A stretch of 64,000 nt of DNA from the NCBI RefSeq assembly GCF_029867415.1, contig NC_081185.1, forward strand, positions 38,448,766 through 38,512,765, read 5' to 3'. This stretch comes from Vicia villosa. Taxonomy: Eukaryota; Streptophyta; Magnoliopsida; Fabales; Fabaceae. Positions within the stretch are counted from its first letter, which is position 1. The number at the start of each line of letters is the position of its first letter. Of the stretch, positions 1 through 11,954 are shown in pieces. The position numbers and the translations under genes are program-made. The notes under the pieces were generated by a model. It was not told where the DNA came from. It searched no databases and saw only the letters and a program-made list of their open reading frames with translations.

Positions 1-3000
1 TAAAATAGTGCTGAATATTTGGGATTTTTCAGTTCACAATTGCATATACTTAGCCAAAACTTACTCCCTCCAGCATGTAAAGCTAGCCACCTCGCAGCTA
101 TTCCTATAATGATAATAACAGCGCCACTAATAACTCTGCAAACATAACAGTTTGACATGTTCAACAGTGTTGTATGGAATCTTAATATGTACTTATTTTA
201 AATATTCAACGAGAAATTAGATAAATAAGTTTACAAATGATATCCCTTTAGTATCCTATCGGAGTGGAAAACACAAGGTTTGGAGAGAAATTGAGGAGAA
301 AATCATATTACAAAGGTTTCTGTATTTTGAGCAGAATGAATTATCGTCTGAAAATTACAGTATACATTGGTCTATATACAACAGCAAAATAGGCATAACA
401 ATAAAACTACCTAACTGATTTTACATCAGAAAGTGCTGACTGAGCACTTTCAATTATGTGTTCAAGTAATCATGTAACTTTCAATTATGTGTTCAAGTAC
501 CATTCTTAGTTTTTTAGGTTACAGTTTGTGAGTCCAGTTCAGCAGCGTCTCAGCATAACATTTCCAAACATTATCAAACTTGGAATTTTGCTAACAGTGT
601 GGTAATTATATATTCAGTGGAAGTGACTTACACTAATAGATTATTGTCAGGAATTTCTGCTGGCATCAATGTGAAAATAGACAAAAACCAACATGAAATG
701 CAGACATATATCGGTATGCCAGATCTCCAGGGAATTGATTTAAAAAGATAAAATGAAGCTGTGGCCCCAGCTAATAAAAAACACCCAGTATAGAGTTTCC
801 TATCAGTAAAGCTGTTAACCTGCAATGTATACCAAACATTTCATCAGATGAAACAGAACTTACTATTGTTGACTTAAGTCATTATTAGGATTATTATCTC
901 GGCTTTCCTATCTTAGTTTGGTTGGTCAACTATTTTTCCGTATTTTGAGATATTCTCTCTTGTGTATATATAGTTGAACAGTTATTTTAAACAATTCAAC
1001 TGCTAGCTAGACAATATTATGAAAAATATACATACCAGGAATTCAGCAATAAAAACTGCGACAGCAGTAGTGGCGAGTAGCTTAATAATGCGGTACATTC
1101 TTCTTTCAAATAAGTGTTTCCATAGTGCCTTTATAAACTGGTATTCACTAATTATTTGAATCCATAGAAATGATGTCATTATCATGTATGCATGGTAAAG
1201 AGGAGGAGAATGCTCCAGCACAAATAGCAAACAAATCATTCCAGTCACAATACATCCACATAGATATATCTGCAAAATAAGATAGCATAGATTATTGATA
1301 ATGCTTGTATGAACAGTAAATAAATAATACTAATAATTGATTTTGTTTTAGATAACAAAATTTTTCTTTCTATAAATATGTGCATTTTCTCCACAAAATT
1401 CCTTTCTTACATTTTAATCCATGTAATAGTAGCTCACACAAAGTTAATAACAAAATGGTAAAACAATTAGGAAAAACAGCGTATTGGTAAAAGTAAGCTC
1501 TCACAAACATTACTTTTCGTTGGCTATTTCTCTCAGCTGCTCGCTCCATTCCAAAAATATTTCCTGGCAATGAAGTATAAGACTGCAGAACGTGAAGAAC
1601 AAGGTAGATCATCCAACCAAGATACCCAAGGGTGATTACAGACATGAGCATCAGCCAGTCATAAGTCTGAAAATAGTGAAGTCCTTGCAATGCCAAGCTT
1701 CTAAGGTTTTCGGATAAGTCCATTGCAGCATCATAATCTTTAGCCAATACCAGACCCTCAAGTTTGTCCAATATTGAAGAATAATGAGACAGTGGTTTGA
1801 AAGGTTTAAAGTATAACAATTGTGACTGCTTTATATCTGAAGTTGTTAATGAAACCAACAATCTTCAATCTATTTTCTGTCTACATTGTCTTCAAGAGAG
1901 AAACATAATTTCTATTATTTCCTTATATAACATGTATCCCATGAAATTCATGAATTGACTGCTGAATTCTTTATGTTTTTCAATTTATTGTTACACCCTT
2001 TGGCATATTCTTGCTCCCAAGAAGAAAAAAATGTATCTTCATTTTTGTAAACCAAAACGGAAGATACCTGGAAACAAGTAAAAATCATTACATTCAACTA
2101 CAATAAAAAAATTTATGTGAAGGATACGGGATTTTCGAAGAAACTGGTTCAGAATTTCCTTTGTATTGGATAGAACAGCTTCAACTTCTTCAGCCTGGAA
2201 CATAGTATACACTATATCTTAGTCGGAGCATCAACTGATTATCTTCAGCACATAAATGAATTTTAGTTTCCTACCCTTTCACCGCAAGTAGAATGATGAT
2301 CAATTCATATAAACTACATAATATTCCAATGAAAATATTGAAGAAAAGCATATTAACATGCTTTCCACTAAAATCAAGAGCCCGTTATCAATCAGAACTA
2401 AAGGTACCTTGGTCATGTTAATGTAATCTCGTGGTAGAATACCGACTGAATTAACAGGACATGGCAGACCAAGTAATGTAGACTGTAAGAAAATTGAACA
2501 AGTACATCAGATAATGAAACCTAAAATTGAAAAGAGAGATATGCAACATGCCTTGAACATGTATCCTCTAAGAAAAAAATTACAACCATGAGTGGTGCAA
2601 TATCAGCCTGATTGACATCCACCCTTTCTATCCCATGCAAGCCCCATTCAATTGGTGTTGGCGCGTCATGCACGTGGTCGTCAACAAACCTAAAACCGCG
2701 ATCAGAATGATTGCTGCTCGATACTGGCAATGGATGTTTAACACCAGCTCCCCATACAACAAGAGGAGTATCAGTGTTTGTAGGATGTCCATCTCCATGG
2801 CTTCCTATGATGACAGATGAAATAAATAATTAAATGAAACACAATAGCATGATATAAACCCTTTTTAATTCCAAAACAGAATTCAAGCAAAAGTACAACT
2901 CAATTACTTGGAAACCAGAGATTCTTTGATGTCTAAAGTAACAGAACCCCAAAGCAATGACTCAATGTACACAATTTTGTAGATGATCCTACCAGGAGAG

Positions 3001-6000
3001 ACAAGTGAGAGAATAAATGCTAAACTAGAGTTGTAGAGAGAGTTTCGGAATCACATGGTTTCCAATTGAGTAGAAGTAGAACGTAGTTTATGGAATTGCA
3101 AGTTCTATCAGACGCACATGAGTGCTATTTGGAGGGGAGAAAAAATCAATCACAATGTAGCCACAAAATACACTGTTTAGGCATCTTCAATTATTATACA
3201 GAAGTGACAAAGAAATAGAGAGATGTCAGTGAATGAAATGGAGAAATGGTTTAGGTGTTTTATGATTGAAAATTTCCTCTTGACCTCAAAGGAAACTTTT
3301 ACCATGGTGAAAATCCTTATCATTGTTTATGGTAATAAACAGATTAAGGAACAGATCAAGAAAAAAGTAAGCTGAAAATAATCCAAATATAGGAATTCAG
3401 AACACCCATATGCTCCTTGATAATGCACTGCCTTCCCTACTGATGTTGAGCTTTGGAATATCGCCTTCTCGATCAATGATTGGTCTATACTTAGGCATTA
3501 TTTATAGTATTTCCTTGATAATTCATTGTCTTCCCTAGTAATAGTAGTGATTGGTTTATACTGAGGCATTCTTTTGACAAACTATTGCTTCAACATTTCT
3601 AACATCTTCAATGAACTTAACAAGTTTAAACTTAAGTATTGCAACCTTTGTCTCTTTATGAAATATAACATAAGAAAATATGCAGTTAAAAAGATGATGA
3701 AAAAAGTGTTGCAACCTTTATCACTCATTCCATGATCTGCTGTAAAAACATATGATGTAAGATTATCCTTGAAATAATCTTCAACAAGATTATATACACT
3801 TTCAGCTACATGGTCAACAACCTTAACATTGTTGAGATAGATAGATGAAAAGGGCCTGTGTGCATGACCATTAGAGTCACATCCAAGTAGGTGCAGGAAT
3901 ACAACAAGATTATCCTGCTGCAGCAACTCCTTTAATTTTGGGTCTTCATTGGACTGATTAAGAAGGCTTTGAAATTTATCAAGAGACCACAAGTCCAAGA
4001 ATGATGCATCTGCATGAAGAAATGAAAAGTAACAACTTAATGAAAATAAGGATTGGACAGTTTATTAAATCAATTGCCAATACGTTTAGTTTTAATATCT
4101 TAAATTCCTAATTAGCAAGATCAAGAAAAAAAATGTTAATATAACACTTTGAGTACACCATTGTATAACTTTCCGGTAAGAAAGTTTTAAAAAGTAGCAG
4201 TGTTTGAAATAGTGGAGAAAAGGATTCTCAATATTTATACAATTAGAATTAAATATAGTCAAATTTTATACTACCTCCATCTCTAAATATAAAGATCCTA
4301 TATAGTAAATCACAGGAATTCAGAAAGTTTGATGGAGTATTAAGTTTATTGACTATTTTGTAGAATCTTACAAGTTTATCCTTAGAAGAGAGAATTATTT
4401 AAGAGGATATCTCAATCCACCCCTTGATACTCTTAGGCACCCGGTGAAATTCCAATTATGCCCTCTACTTCCAAAGATATACGTCAGGAAGCACATTTTT
4501 TTGTCCAAAATTTAATTTTTTACGGAGATGTATCTACGAAAGTAGTTTAAAATCGTAAACGTTGGAAAATTTTCATAATAATTCAGTTAAAAGAAGGTTC
4601 CGTAGATACACCTACGGAACAAATTGGGAAATTTTCATAATAATTTAGTTAAGAGAAGATTCCGTAGATACACCTACGGAACAATTGGGAAAATTTCATA
4701 ATAATTTAGTTAAGAGAAGATTATGTATATACACCTACGGAACAAATCAACGTTGAATAAAAAATAAGGTGCTTTCGTAGATACACCTCTGAAAGCAGGG
4801 GGCATTTTTGAAAACGCGCATGGTGTGTGAGAAGCCCAAGGGGTGGAATAAGAGATCCTCTTATTTGATGTTTGTGTAAGAGTATTTAGTGCATATTGAA
4901 GAAAAGATGCAAGATAATTAGGAGTATATGGGTAAAAAAATCATTAATACAATTTGAAATTTGAAATTTGAAATTTGAAGAGGATTTAATAAATGGAACA
5001 AAGCAAAAACTTAAGAGGGTCCTATATTTAAGTATGGAGGTGGTAACTTTCTAATTTTAAATTAAAAAGTTTAGAGCCATAGATTTACAAGAACTTTTAG
5101 AACTTTCAAATTTTTGAATTTACAAAAAATTTTGAATTTACAAGAAGGTAATGCTAACTTGTGCCCTTACCCTAAGGGCACGTATTAAGAAATTCACAAA
5201 TGAAAAGTTTGTATTGAAAAAAGTAATAAAAAAATTAATTATATACTTTTAATAAAATCAATATCTTAACTTGTGCCCTTAGGGCACAAGTTAAATTAGC
5301 ATTACTCTTCCAAGAAAACCATGTTTCTTGATTTACTCAACTACTCATGCTTGTTTGCTGGTTGCCAAAAAGAAGTAAAGAGAGGAAGGGTGGGAAAGCA
5401 CCAGTAATGAATTTTTTGCAAATGTATGCAATGAAAAAGTGATAAAAATACTGAAAAAAAGCATAAAATGACATACACAATTTAAAAAGTATAGAAACAG
5501 AAGCATCAATAAATTTGCTGTTTCTTCTCAGAGTATATGATCTTTGATCAGAAAGTCCCTTGATTGTTAAATCTATCCATCATCAATTGTAAAATCTGAT
5601 CCTTCTATCGGGTCTAATCTCTCACTGATCTCATATAAAATTATAAACCAATAAAATCCTGGTAAGCAAATTTACAATTACCAAAGTAATATGATTTGAT
5701 CTCCAAAGTATATACAGTTACAATCCATAACACTAAGGATTAAGATAGTAAACAGGATGAATATTGAGGTATGTGTAATTACAAATTTAAATAAGAATCA
5801 ATTATCTTCCACACCTTTTTTATATCTTGACTCTTGAAGTTTGCGGCTATTTGTGCTTTAGCACTATCCTTAGCATCTTAGATATAAGCATGCTAGTTTC
5901 AATCCTCCACCTGCAAGTCTAAAACCTTAACAAGTGGATTCATTCTCATACTTCATGTCATATATCTGAGAAACTACAAATAGACTTAAAGAACAAATAG

Positions 6001-9000
6001 CTGCAAACTTCAAAGAATCAAGAGTCAAGATATAAAAATTATGAGGGACATAATTGACACTGGTTTGAATTTTTCATTAAGTAGGCCTCTTCATGTTGAT
6101 GCTTACTATCTTAATTGATCCATATATGGTGTAATTTCATTCTATAAGGTTTATGTGGATTCAATTATTTATTTTAGACATGGGACATCAAACTGTGTTA
6201 CTTTAGGAATTGAAAATTTGTTTATTTGTTTATTCCGTAATCCTTATATTATTTGGTTACATCATGACAAAAACTTCAATTCGAATAGTGAGGTTTTATC
6301 TGGTTTATATGATACCATTGAGAGAATGATCCTGGTGGAAGGATCAATTTTTACAATAGCCAGCCGCTTGTAGATTCAAGACAGTCAAGGGACTATTTGG
6401 AATGAGCATGGAAATTAAGGGACAAGAATCTACTTGCTTATATACCAGAGGATGTGGATTAACCAAGTGATATTTATCTTGTAGATGATGAATGAGTCGA
6501 GAGTAGTTAGATTAAACTTTGTTGAGCATTTGCACTAAGTTTTTGTCACTTCGTTTATGACTTAATTTTGAATTATTTTGTAATTTTACTTGTCTTATTT
6601 ATTTTCCTCTTTAAAAGTGCCATACTTTTATTGATCATTTATCTTGAAACTCATAAAAGAATTGACTCACAATTTAGGAAATAGGTCTTCCAATTTAGTA
6701 TAATACTGTATTTATCTCAACTTGATAACCACAAATCTGAGATAGTTGGGGCCAAATTTCATCTAGGACAACTGGACCATATGACATTTAGGATAGTTAG
6801 GGTCATGCAATACCTAAAACATCTGAGGCTGATAATTATTGATATAAGGCCGGTCGAAATTGCGAGTAAGGACTGTAAAATTTATGCATACTTGACCAAA
6901 TTTTATGGAACCTGATAACATATTTGTCACAGCATATTATGGAGCAAACCACCCGTGATGAAATTATAGGTTTTCAAATAAGGGAGATAAGGAACTTAAA
7001 AATATATAAGTTGTTGATTGCCGCATCAACTAGAGATACTGTCCAAGGTTTTAAATAAAGTCCGTTGATGCAATTTAGGCTGTGACAAAACCGTTTTTTC
7101 TGCTCTAACAGAATGAAAAAAATCACACCGAAACACTGTTACGGCCATGATATAATGTCGTTCATAAAAATGGATAGAGAATAATGTTTTCTTCAATTGA
7201 GATGAATAAAAATCACATTTTTTTTTCATATCTTAATATAAATTACATAATCATATCTCCTTTTGGCTCTTCCTCACTCTCTGAATTTGAGTTTTATTCT
7301 CTCATCTCTGGTTCTCTCTGTAGGTTGCATTGAGGGATTTGGTTTTTTCAATACAAACAAAAAACTAAGCAGTACATGAAATTATACCAATCAGACTCCT
7401 ATTGCTAAACAAATAAGGAAACAAAAGCATGAAATATAAAGAAATTTGAAAACTAATTCTAGGCTATAATCAAGAGATACATTTCATATATTCTAAGCAT
7501 TTTTAAGTAGACGGTATGCAAACTATGTGCTATTATATTGATTTTAGTATAAAATAAATTTAAACATATATAGTCTATAGTTCAATAGCCAAAAATTCAA
7601 GAAGCTAATTCAAAAATAAAAACCTTTTATAAAAAATAATGCCACTAAATTTTAAACATGATAATTGATTTGGTACCAAAGAATGAAAAGACAGGGCTGA
7701 ATTTTGAAGGAAATAGAATGGTGTACACTTGTATGAAATATTTTTGGTACTAAGGGGAGTCTGTCACATGGATAAAATACTTAAATGAAGCTGTTATTCA
7801 TAGAAATAAAGACCAAGAAGAACCTAGAACCAAAAAGAAAAAAAAAAACAAGACCATGAAGAACCAATTTTCCAAACACATTAAGGTATTATATGAAGGT
7901 CCAAGTTATGTGTCTTAAACAAAAATCAATGGTAAAGGTTCTGTTCATTATTGAAACAGCGTATAATGAAAAACTACTGTGAAACTCAAACCATTACCCG
8001 TTGCAAAGTCTTCAAACTCGTGTGGATAGGTATCCCATGTGCTATGCTGCAAGGCACCACAAAAAATCGGAACTATGTCAGGACTTCCAAAAGAAATCGT
8101 ATGGCGGCTTCTGTTAAACACAGAATCAAACTCAACAGGATTAGCCTTCCACCCTGTAACAAACCAAAACCAATCTTTTAGTAGACACTAGGCAGAAGAA
8201 TACAGTCAAGCCTAGCTAACCATCTAAGTTGCTGACTTTGTTCCTATGCGAGGTTTTCAAAATATGATCTGAAATTAGACTCTATTTGGGTAACCAGCTT
8301 AATTCGCAGCTTATAACATAGGGTTTATCATGAAAAGTGTTTATATATACGCTAATTTCTATAACAAAAGATAAAATAAGTTAAATTGTTTTTGTATAAG
8401 ATATAACTTGTTTTCATAAGCTATCTTGGAGAGCTTATGAAAATAAGCAGAAAACTGACATAAATTGTTTTCACAAGTTTTCTTAAACAACCTCACGAGT
8501 GCTTATGCTAGTAGATAAGTTCAAATAAGTCAATCCAAACAGACTTTTAGTTCTTTTCTTCATTTTTCATCATTAAATTATCCAACTAATAGAAAAGTAA
8601 TTTCATTCCATCTCATGCCCTTGTGTTTCTGTTAGATATAAAAATATAAAATGAGAAAATAACACAAACCTTTCAAAACAGCACTAGGATCTTCATAGAA
8701 GCCGGCAATTATGGAAACATGACCAGGCCTTGACTCAGTAGGAGGGCGAGCATGAGAAACCCCCCAACGACCTTGGTTTTTAATTATGCTCCTCAAAAAC
8801 GGTGCTCTGTAATTCCCTTCCGAATCAGGCTCATAGAACTTGTCAGCACGCAAACCATCAGCTGCATCCAAATTCAAGTAAATCAAAATTTTATTACGTA
8901 TTGCTCAATGCTGCTCATACCCCTTGCGTCCCATAAAAAATGTTTCATTTAGGATATTTGGTCTCGTAAACATTTTGAACATTTACTTGTCACAAACTAT

Positions 9001-10427
9001 TTGTCAGTTTAAATCATCTAGCAACACTAACTAATATTTTCCACTACTATACTCTTATCTCAATTTAGCTAACTACTATTTCATACATAAAATTATTTAA
9101 CAAATGAAACTCATTTTATTCTATAAACTATTTAGTACACTCAACACTTACGTTAAAAATTGTTTCTAACCAAAAACAACAATTAACATGAGACAGGAAG
9201 TATTTGACAACACCAACTTTAGTTTCACAACTTCAATTTTTGTTGCCAAGGTATATCTAGTCTATATTTGGATTCAACTTAGGGGGCATATTATTGTGCC
9301 CCAATGTTTTATGGACGTGATATTTGTGAAGCTGTTTGTCAGAGTGGCCAAATACGTCGACACCACAAATACAAATACACTCTTAAGGGATATACTTATC
9401 TTAACAAGTACTTTTTGACACACAATAATCAGGTATTAGAACTCGGTTTGGCAAGGTCAATTTTGAGCTTATAGTGAAAAGCTTATAAGCTCCTATGACC
9501 AAAATAGATCTATTTGTTAACAACTTTTTCTTACAAGCTTCATCAAGTATTTCTGTCCATTTTACTCTTAATATTTTACAAGAACAACAACCAAGTCTCT
9601 AGTTGTTTGACTTCTTTCTCTATCTGATCTACTCTCTTTACCACATAATCTACATGTCTTCTCTCTACATGCTCAAACCACCTAAGTCTATTTTCCACCA
9701 TCTTCTCTACTATAGGTGCTACCAACACTCTCTAATATTTTCATTTCTAATCCTATTCTGCCTAGTCTTACCACACATCCAACGCAACATCCTCATCTCT
9801 GCTACACTAACTTTATTCTCGTGCTTACTCTTAACCGTCCAATATATTAATCAAAAATATATTTTATCATTTCATATTTATCAAATAGTTCAACTGAATT
9901 CTGAACACTACAAATTCAAATTTCTAGCTTATCCGATATCCACTATAAATCCATCTTCCATTAGCTAACTTATCAACTGCTCGCTATGTTTTTACCAAAG
10001 AGAGCCTAACGTACTGATCAAATGGTATGAACCCAACCATCTATCAATCATGATTAAACCACTGAGATCATATTGGTAATTTATACTGAACAACACCAAC
10101 TAGTCCTTATAAAGGTGAAAGAAACATAACATCAAACAGTTGGTGTGCGAGCGTGTGTATGTGAATTTTGAGTTTGGGCATACCAACTAACAGAACGAGT
10201 CGTTTGGCAGGTGCAGAGAACCTCGGAGGAACAGGATCTACACCACGAACAATGGGAGATTTGAAGTATATATCAAAAATGCTAAGCATGTAAACAGCAT
10301 GAAGAATCACACCGAGTACCACCAACCATCGCTCCCTTCTCTGCAACCACTTTACTCGCTTGCTCGTGGTGGCTTTGACTCCTGTTACTTGATCGTTTCT
10401 GTTTCCTAAGATCCCATCGCTGCGCAT
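1..10427 (-). CDS. PIGN: GPI ethanolamine phosphate transferase 1 (PIGN/MCD4), exons 1-11, 3' end outside window
   Basis: Enzyme that adds phosphoethanolamine to the first mannose of the GPI-anchor precursor in the ER. Eleven exons were placed by GT-AG sites and matching phase: 10184-10427, 8670-8861, 7998-8153, 3716-4009, 2587-2804, 2408-2482, 2128-2194, 1514-1836, 1036-1269, 632-819, 65-135. They encode about 687 residues; the family usually has 900 or more, so the C-terminal membrane part is missing at the left edge. An N-terminal membrane segment lies at about residues 33-53. The alkaline-phosphatase-like catalytic domain follows, with ADG (D83), PTESRPGH (T123 the likely nucleophile), ADHGMSDKG (D289, H290) and SHGDG. 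Exons 8-11 encode hydrophobic PigN-domain helices. The start at 10427 (MRSDGILG) was preferred over an in-frame ATG at 10505 because the basic stretch before the membrane segment matches what I recall of plant homologues. No stop or frameshift was seen in the exons, so the gene looks functional. Confidence 0.92.
4563..4745. repeat. Three-copy minisatellite with a palindromic core
   Basis: Three tandem units of about 60 bp, each with TTTCATAATAATT(T/C)AGTTAA and then TTCCGTAG, a six-base spacer and CTACGGAA. The two eight-base arms are perfect inverted repeats in units one and two. In unit three the left arm has decayed. Related GTAGATAC words flank the array on both sides (about 4530 and 4775). 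Confidence 0.75.
5151..5302. mobile_element. 152-bp MITE-like element
   Basis: The ends are inverted: ATGCTAA at the left and TTAGCAT at the right, each followed inward by ACTTGTGCCCT-type sequence. It is flanked on both sides by TA (5149-5150 and 5303-5304), fitting a TA target duplication of the Tc1/mariner type. Internal GTGCCCT...AGGGCAC words strengthen the fold-back. It has no coding capacity. Confidence 0.7.
5821..6034. repeat. Inverted repeat, possible decayed MITE
   Basis: A left arm at about 5821-5862 (starting TATATCTTGACTCTTGA) is complementary to a right arm at about 5986-6034 (ending TCAAGAGTCAAGATATA), with one short insertion and a few mismatches. The loop is about 120 bp. 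No clear target duplication was seen, so the element class is unknown. Confidence 0.6.
6155..6480 (+). pseudogene. Decayed hAT transposase fragment
   Basis: An open stretch carries the pattern (S/N)EV-x3-GLYDTIERM. After a stop and frame change it continues as [16 protein letters not shown]. This order (GLY..IERM followed by a GLFGM block) resembles the region before the dimerisation domain of hAT transposases. The dimerisation domain itself is not recognisable and several stops follow. It lies in PIGN intron 3 on the strand opposite the gene. The assignment rests on short motifs only. Confidence 0.5.
8277..8545. mobile_element. MITE-like element in PIGN intron 2
   Basis: The left end (AGACTCTATTTGGGT) and the right end (AATCCAAACAGACT) are imperfect inverted repeats. 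The interior is rich in CTTATAA/TTATGAAAATAAG words that fold back. This is the style of a non-coding element common in legume introns. The exact ends and target duplication are uncertain. Confidence 0.5.
9601..9833 (-). pseudogene. L1-type LINE fragment (reverse transcriptase C-terminal region)
   Basis: Translation on the minus strand gives [15 protein letters not shown] then, after a frame change near 9720, [20 protein letters not shown] followed by VKRVDQIEK. This is the characteristic C-terminal region of plant LINE reverse transcriptase ORFs. It lies in PIGN intron 1, on the same strand as the gene. The 5' part of the LINE is absent, as expected for 5' truncation, and a frameshift shows it is dead. 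Confidence 0.8.
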
Positions 10428-11161
10428 TTTTGCTTGGATCGAGCTTTGAGGTGTAAGGTTCAAATGTTCGAAAAAGAGTACGAGTGAAGTGTGAAGTGAC
10501 TTCAATGAATGTTTTTCACGTCTTCGGTTTAGTTTTGTCTTCTGTTGGGATTTGATTTGATTTTGGATTGTTTAGATTTGGTTGATGGTTTTCGGTATGA
10601 ACCGTGAATAACTGATGACCCGACTGTGTTTGTGTCCAATATCTAATGGATTCTATATAATAGGGTCTTCAAAAATATGGTTAACTGAATTATATATTTG
10701 AACCGAATGCACTATAAAAAAATTTAAACCATTTAAATGGTTAATGAACTGAACCATTTAATTTAAACAATTCAAATTCAGTTTAAAATAATTCAGAATT
10801 AGTTTCCTTTTATAAACTGGTTAGAAATAAAAAAATTAGTTTTTCGAAAATAAAAAAATTAGTTTTTTGAAAATAAAAAAATTGATTAAATTTTTAATAT
10901 TACTTATAACCATTTTTAATTAAATTTTAATATATTACTTATAACTATATAAATGAGAACTCAATTTCAATTTCAATTTTTTTGTTTATGACAAATGTCT
11001 AAAAATTCATCATAAAAATATTATTTCTCATACCATTGTAAATTAAATCCACCCATACACTACTCACACTAACTATTATATATAGAGCTTCTTGTTGTAC
11101 ACTCTTCGCTAATTAATCACTACTTTCCCAATTAATTGCTCCTTAATCATTTATCACCACC
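10428..11161. promoter_or_regulatory. Head-to-head spacer between PIGN and the MGL pseudogene
   Basis: This spacer holds the PIGN 5' untranslated region and promoter (minus) and the upstream region of the methionine gamma-lyase pseudogene (plus). A TATATATAG box at about 11078-11086 lies some 80 bp before the pseudogene ATG. The middle (about 10680-10980) is very AT-rich with AACCATTT/AAATGGTT fold-back words. I could not pick a clear TATA box for PIGN. Confidence 0.5.
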
Positions 11162-11547
11162 ATGGCTGATACTCTTCTCATAACTACCACCGCCAAGCGT
11201 AACCGTCCGACGATCAAGTGGTGGCTTCTTCAACCGTGTCTGCTGGAACTCACGCGCTTTTGAATCATTTTCTTCCGAGGACGAGCAACATAACAACCAC
11301 GTTCGTTGAGATATGGGATATTGAGAAGGTGGACGAGGCGATTGTTGAAGGGAAGACGAAGGTTTTGTACTTTGAATCGGTTTCGAATCCGACTTTGACA
11401 GTGGTGAATATACCAGAGTTGAGTAGATTGGCGCATCGGAAAGGTGTGACGGTGGTTGTGGATAATACGTTTATGCCGATGGTGATATCGCCGACTCGGC
11501 TTGGAGCTGATATGGTTGTTCATAGTATCACAAAACAAAAAAAATAG
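11162..11547 (+). pseudogene. MGL: Truncated methionine gamma-lyase pseudogene
   Basis: The parent enzyme is a PLP-dependent cytosolic lyase that degrades methionine. The ATG at 11162 has a good context (CACCATGGC) and starts MADTLLITTTAKRNRP, resembling a methionine gamma-lyase N-terminus. At about 11215 the frame shifts, and the text jumps to THALLNHFLPRTSNITTTFV and later LYFESVSNPTLTV and VTVVVDNTF, which belong to the middle of the enzyme. Roughly 110 codons are missing between them. The body ends at HSITK, at the position of the PLP-binding lysine, and then runs into QKK and a stop in unrelated AT-rich DNA. The substrate-binding and C-terminal domains are absent. Cystathionine gamma-synthase is a related alternative, but the HFLPRTSNITT context favours MGL. 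Confidence 0.82.
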
Positions 11548-11954
11548 TTTTTCGCAAAAGAAAAAGACACAGAATTGCTCTTCGTGAGTTTAATTATTTT
11601 TCGTGACATAAAGCATTTCCATATATATATAAGAAAAAGCAATTTTGAAAATAAATTTGATTTTTAATTATAAATTGGTTTTAAACTAGTTTATAACTAG
11701 AAATTGATTATAAACCAGTTTATAAATACAAACTGGTTTAAAACCAATTTAAAACTGAATTGAAACTGTTTTAGCAGTTAATTGATTTTTTTATTAAAGT
11801 GGTTTTCAAAAATTGAATTGAACCATTAATTTGGTTCAGTGCAGTTCTTAAACCACAAACACCCATATACTAGCCCGAGTCAATTATCTTAAGGCAATTT
11901 ATTTCTCCACCTTTGTTCTATTCGGAGATGCATCTGTAAATACTTTTGTGGTGT
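11548..11954. other. AT-rich flank between MGL pseudogene and Ogre-A
   Basis: There is no gene here. The stretch 11650-11850 is full of AAACTGGTTT/AAACCAGTTT-type inverted words and ends in AACCACAAACACCC. It may be an eroded transposon end (see findings). The Ogre-A LTR begins directly after it. Confidence 0.4.

Larger units (their letters stand above)
4010..7997 (-). other. Long PIGN intron 3 with transposon debris
   Basis: This intron of about 4 kb separates PIGN exons 3 and 4. It is AT-rich and holds no host ORF. It contains a hairpin minisatellite, a short MITE, an inverted repeat and a decayed hAT transposase fragment, listed separately. The rest (about 6500-7990) is AT-rich sequence in which I see nothing definite. 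Confidence 0.75.

Noticed and set aside
9603..9968. Plus-strand ORF of 121 codons in PIGN intron 1
   Set aside because: It is the antisense shadow of the LINE reverse transcriptase fragment.
10425..10505. In-frame upstream ATG at 10505 for PIGN
   Set aside because: It would add about 26 residues (MKSLHTSLVLFFEHL...) with no resemblance to what I recall of plant PIGN N-termini. The ATG at 10427 directly precedes the expected basic stretch and membrane segment.
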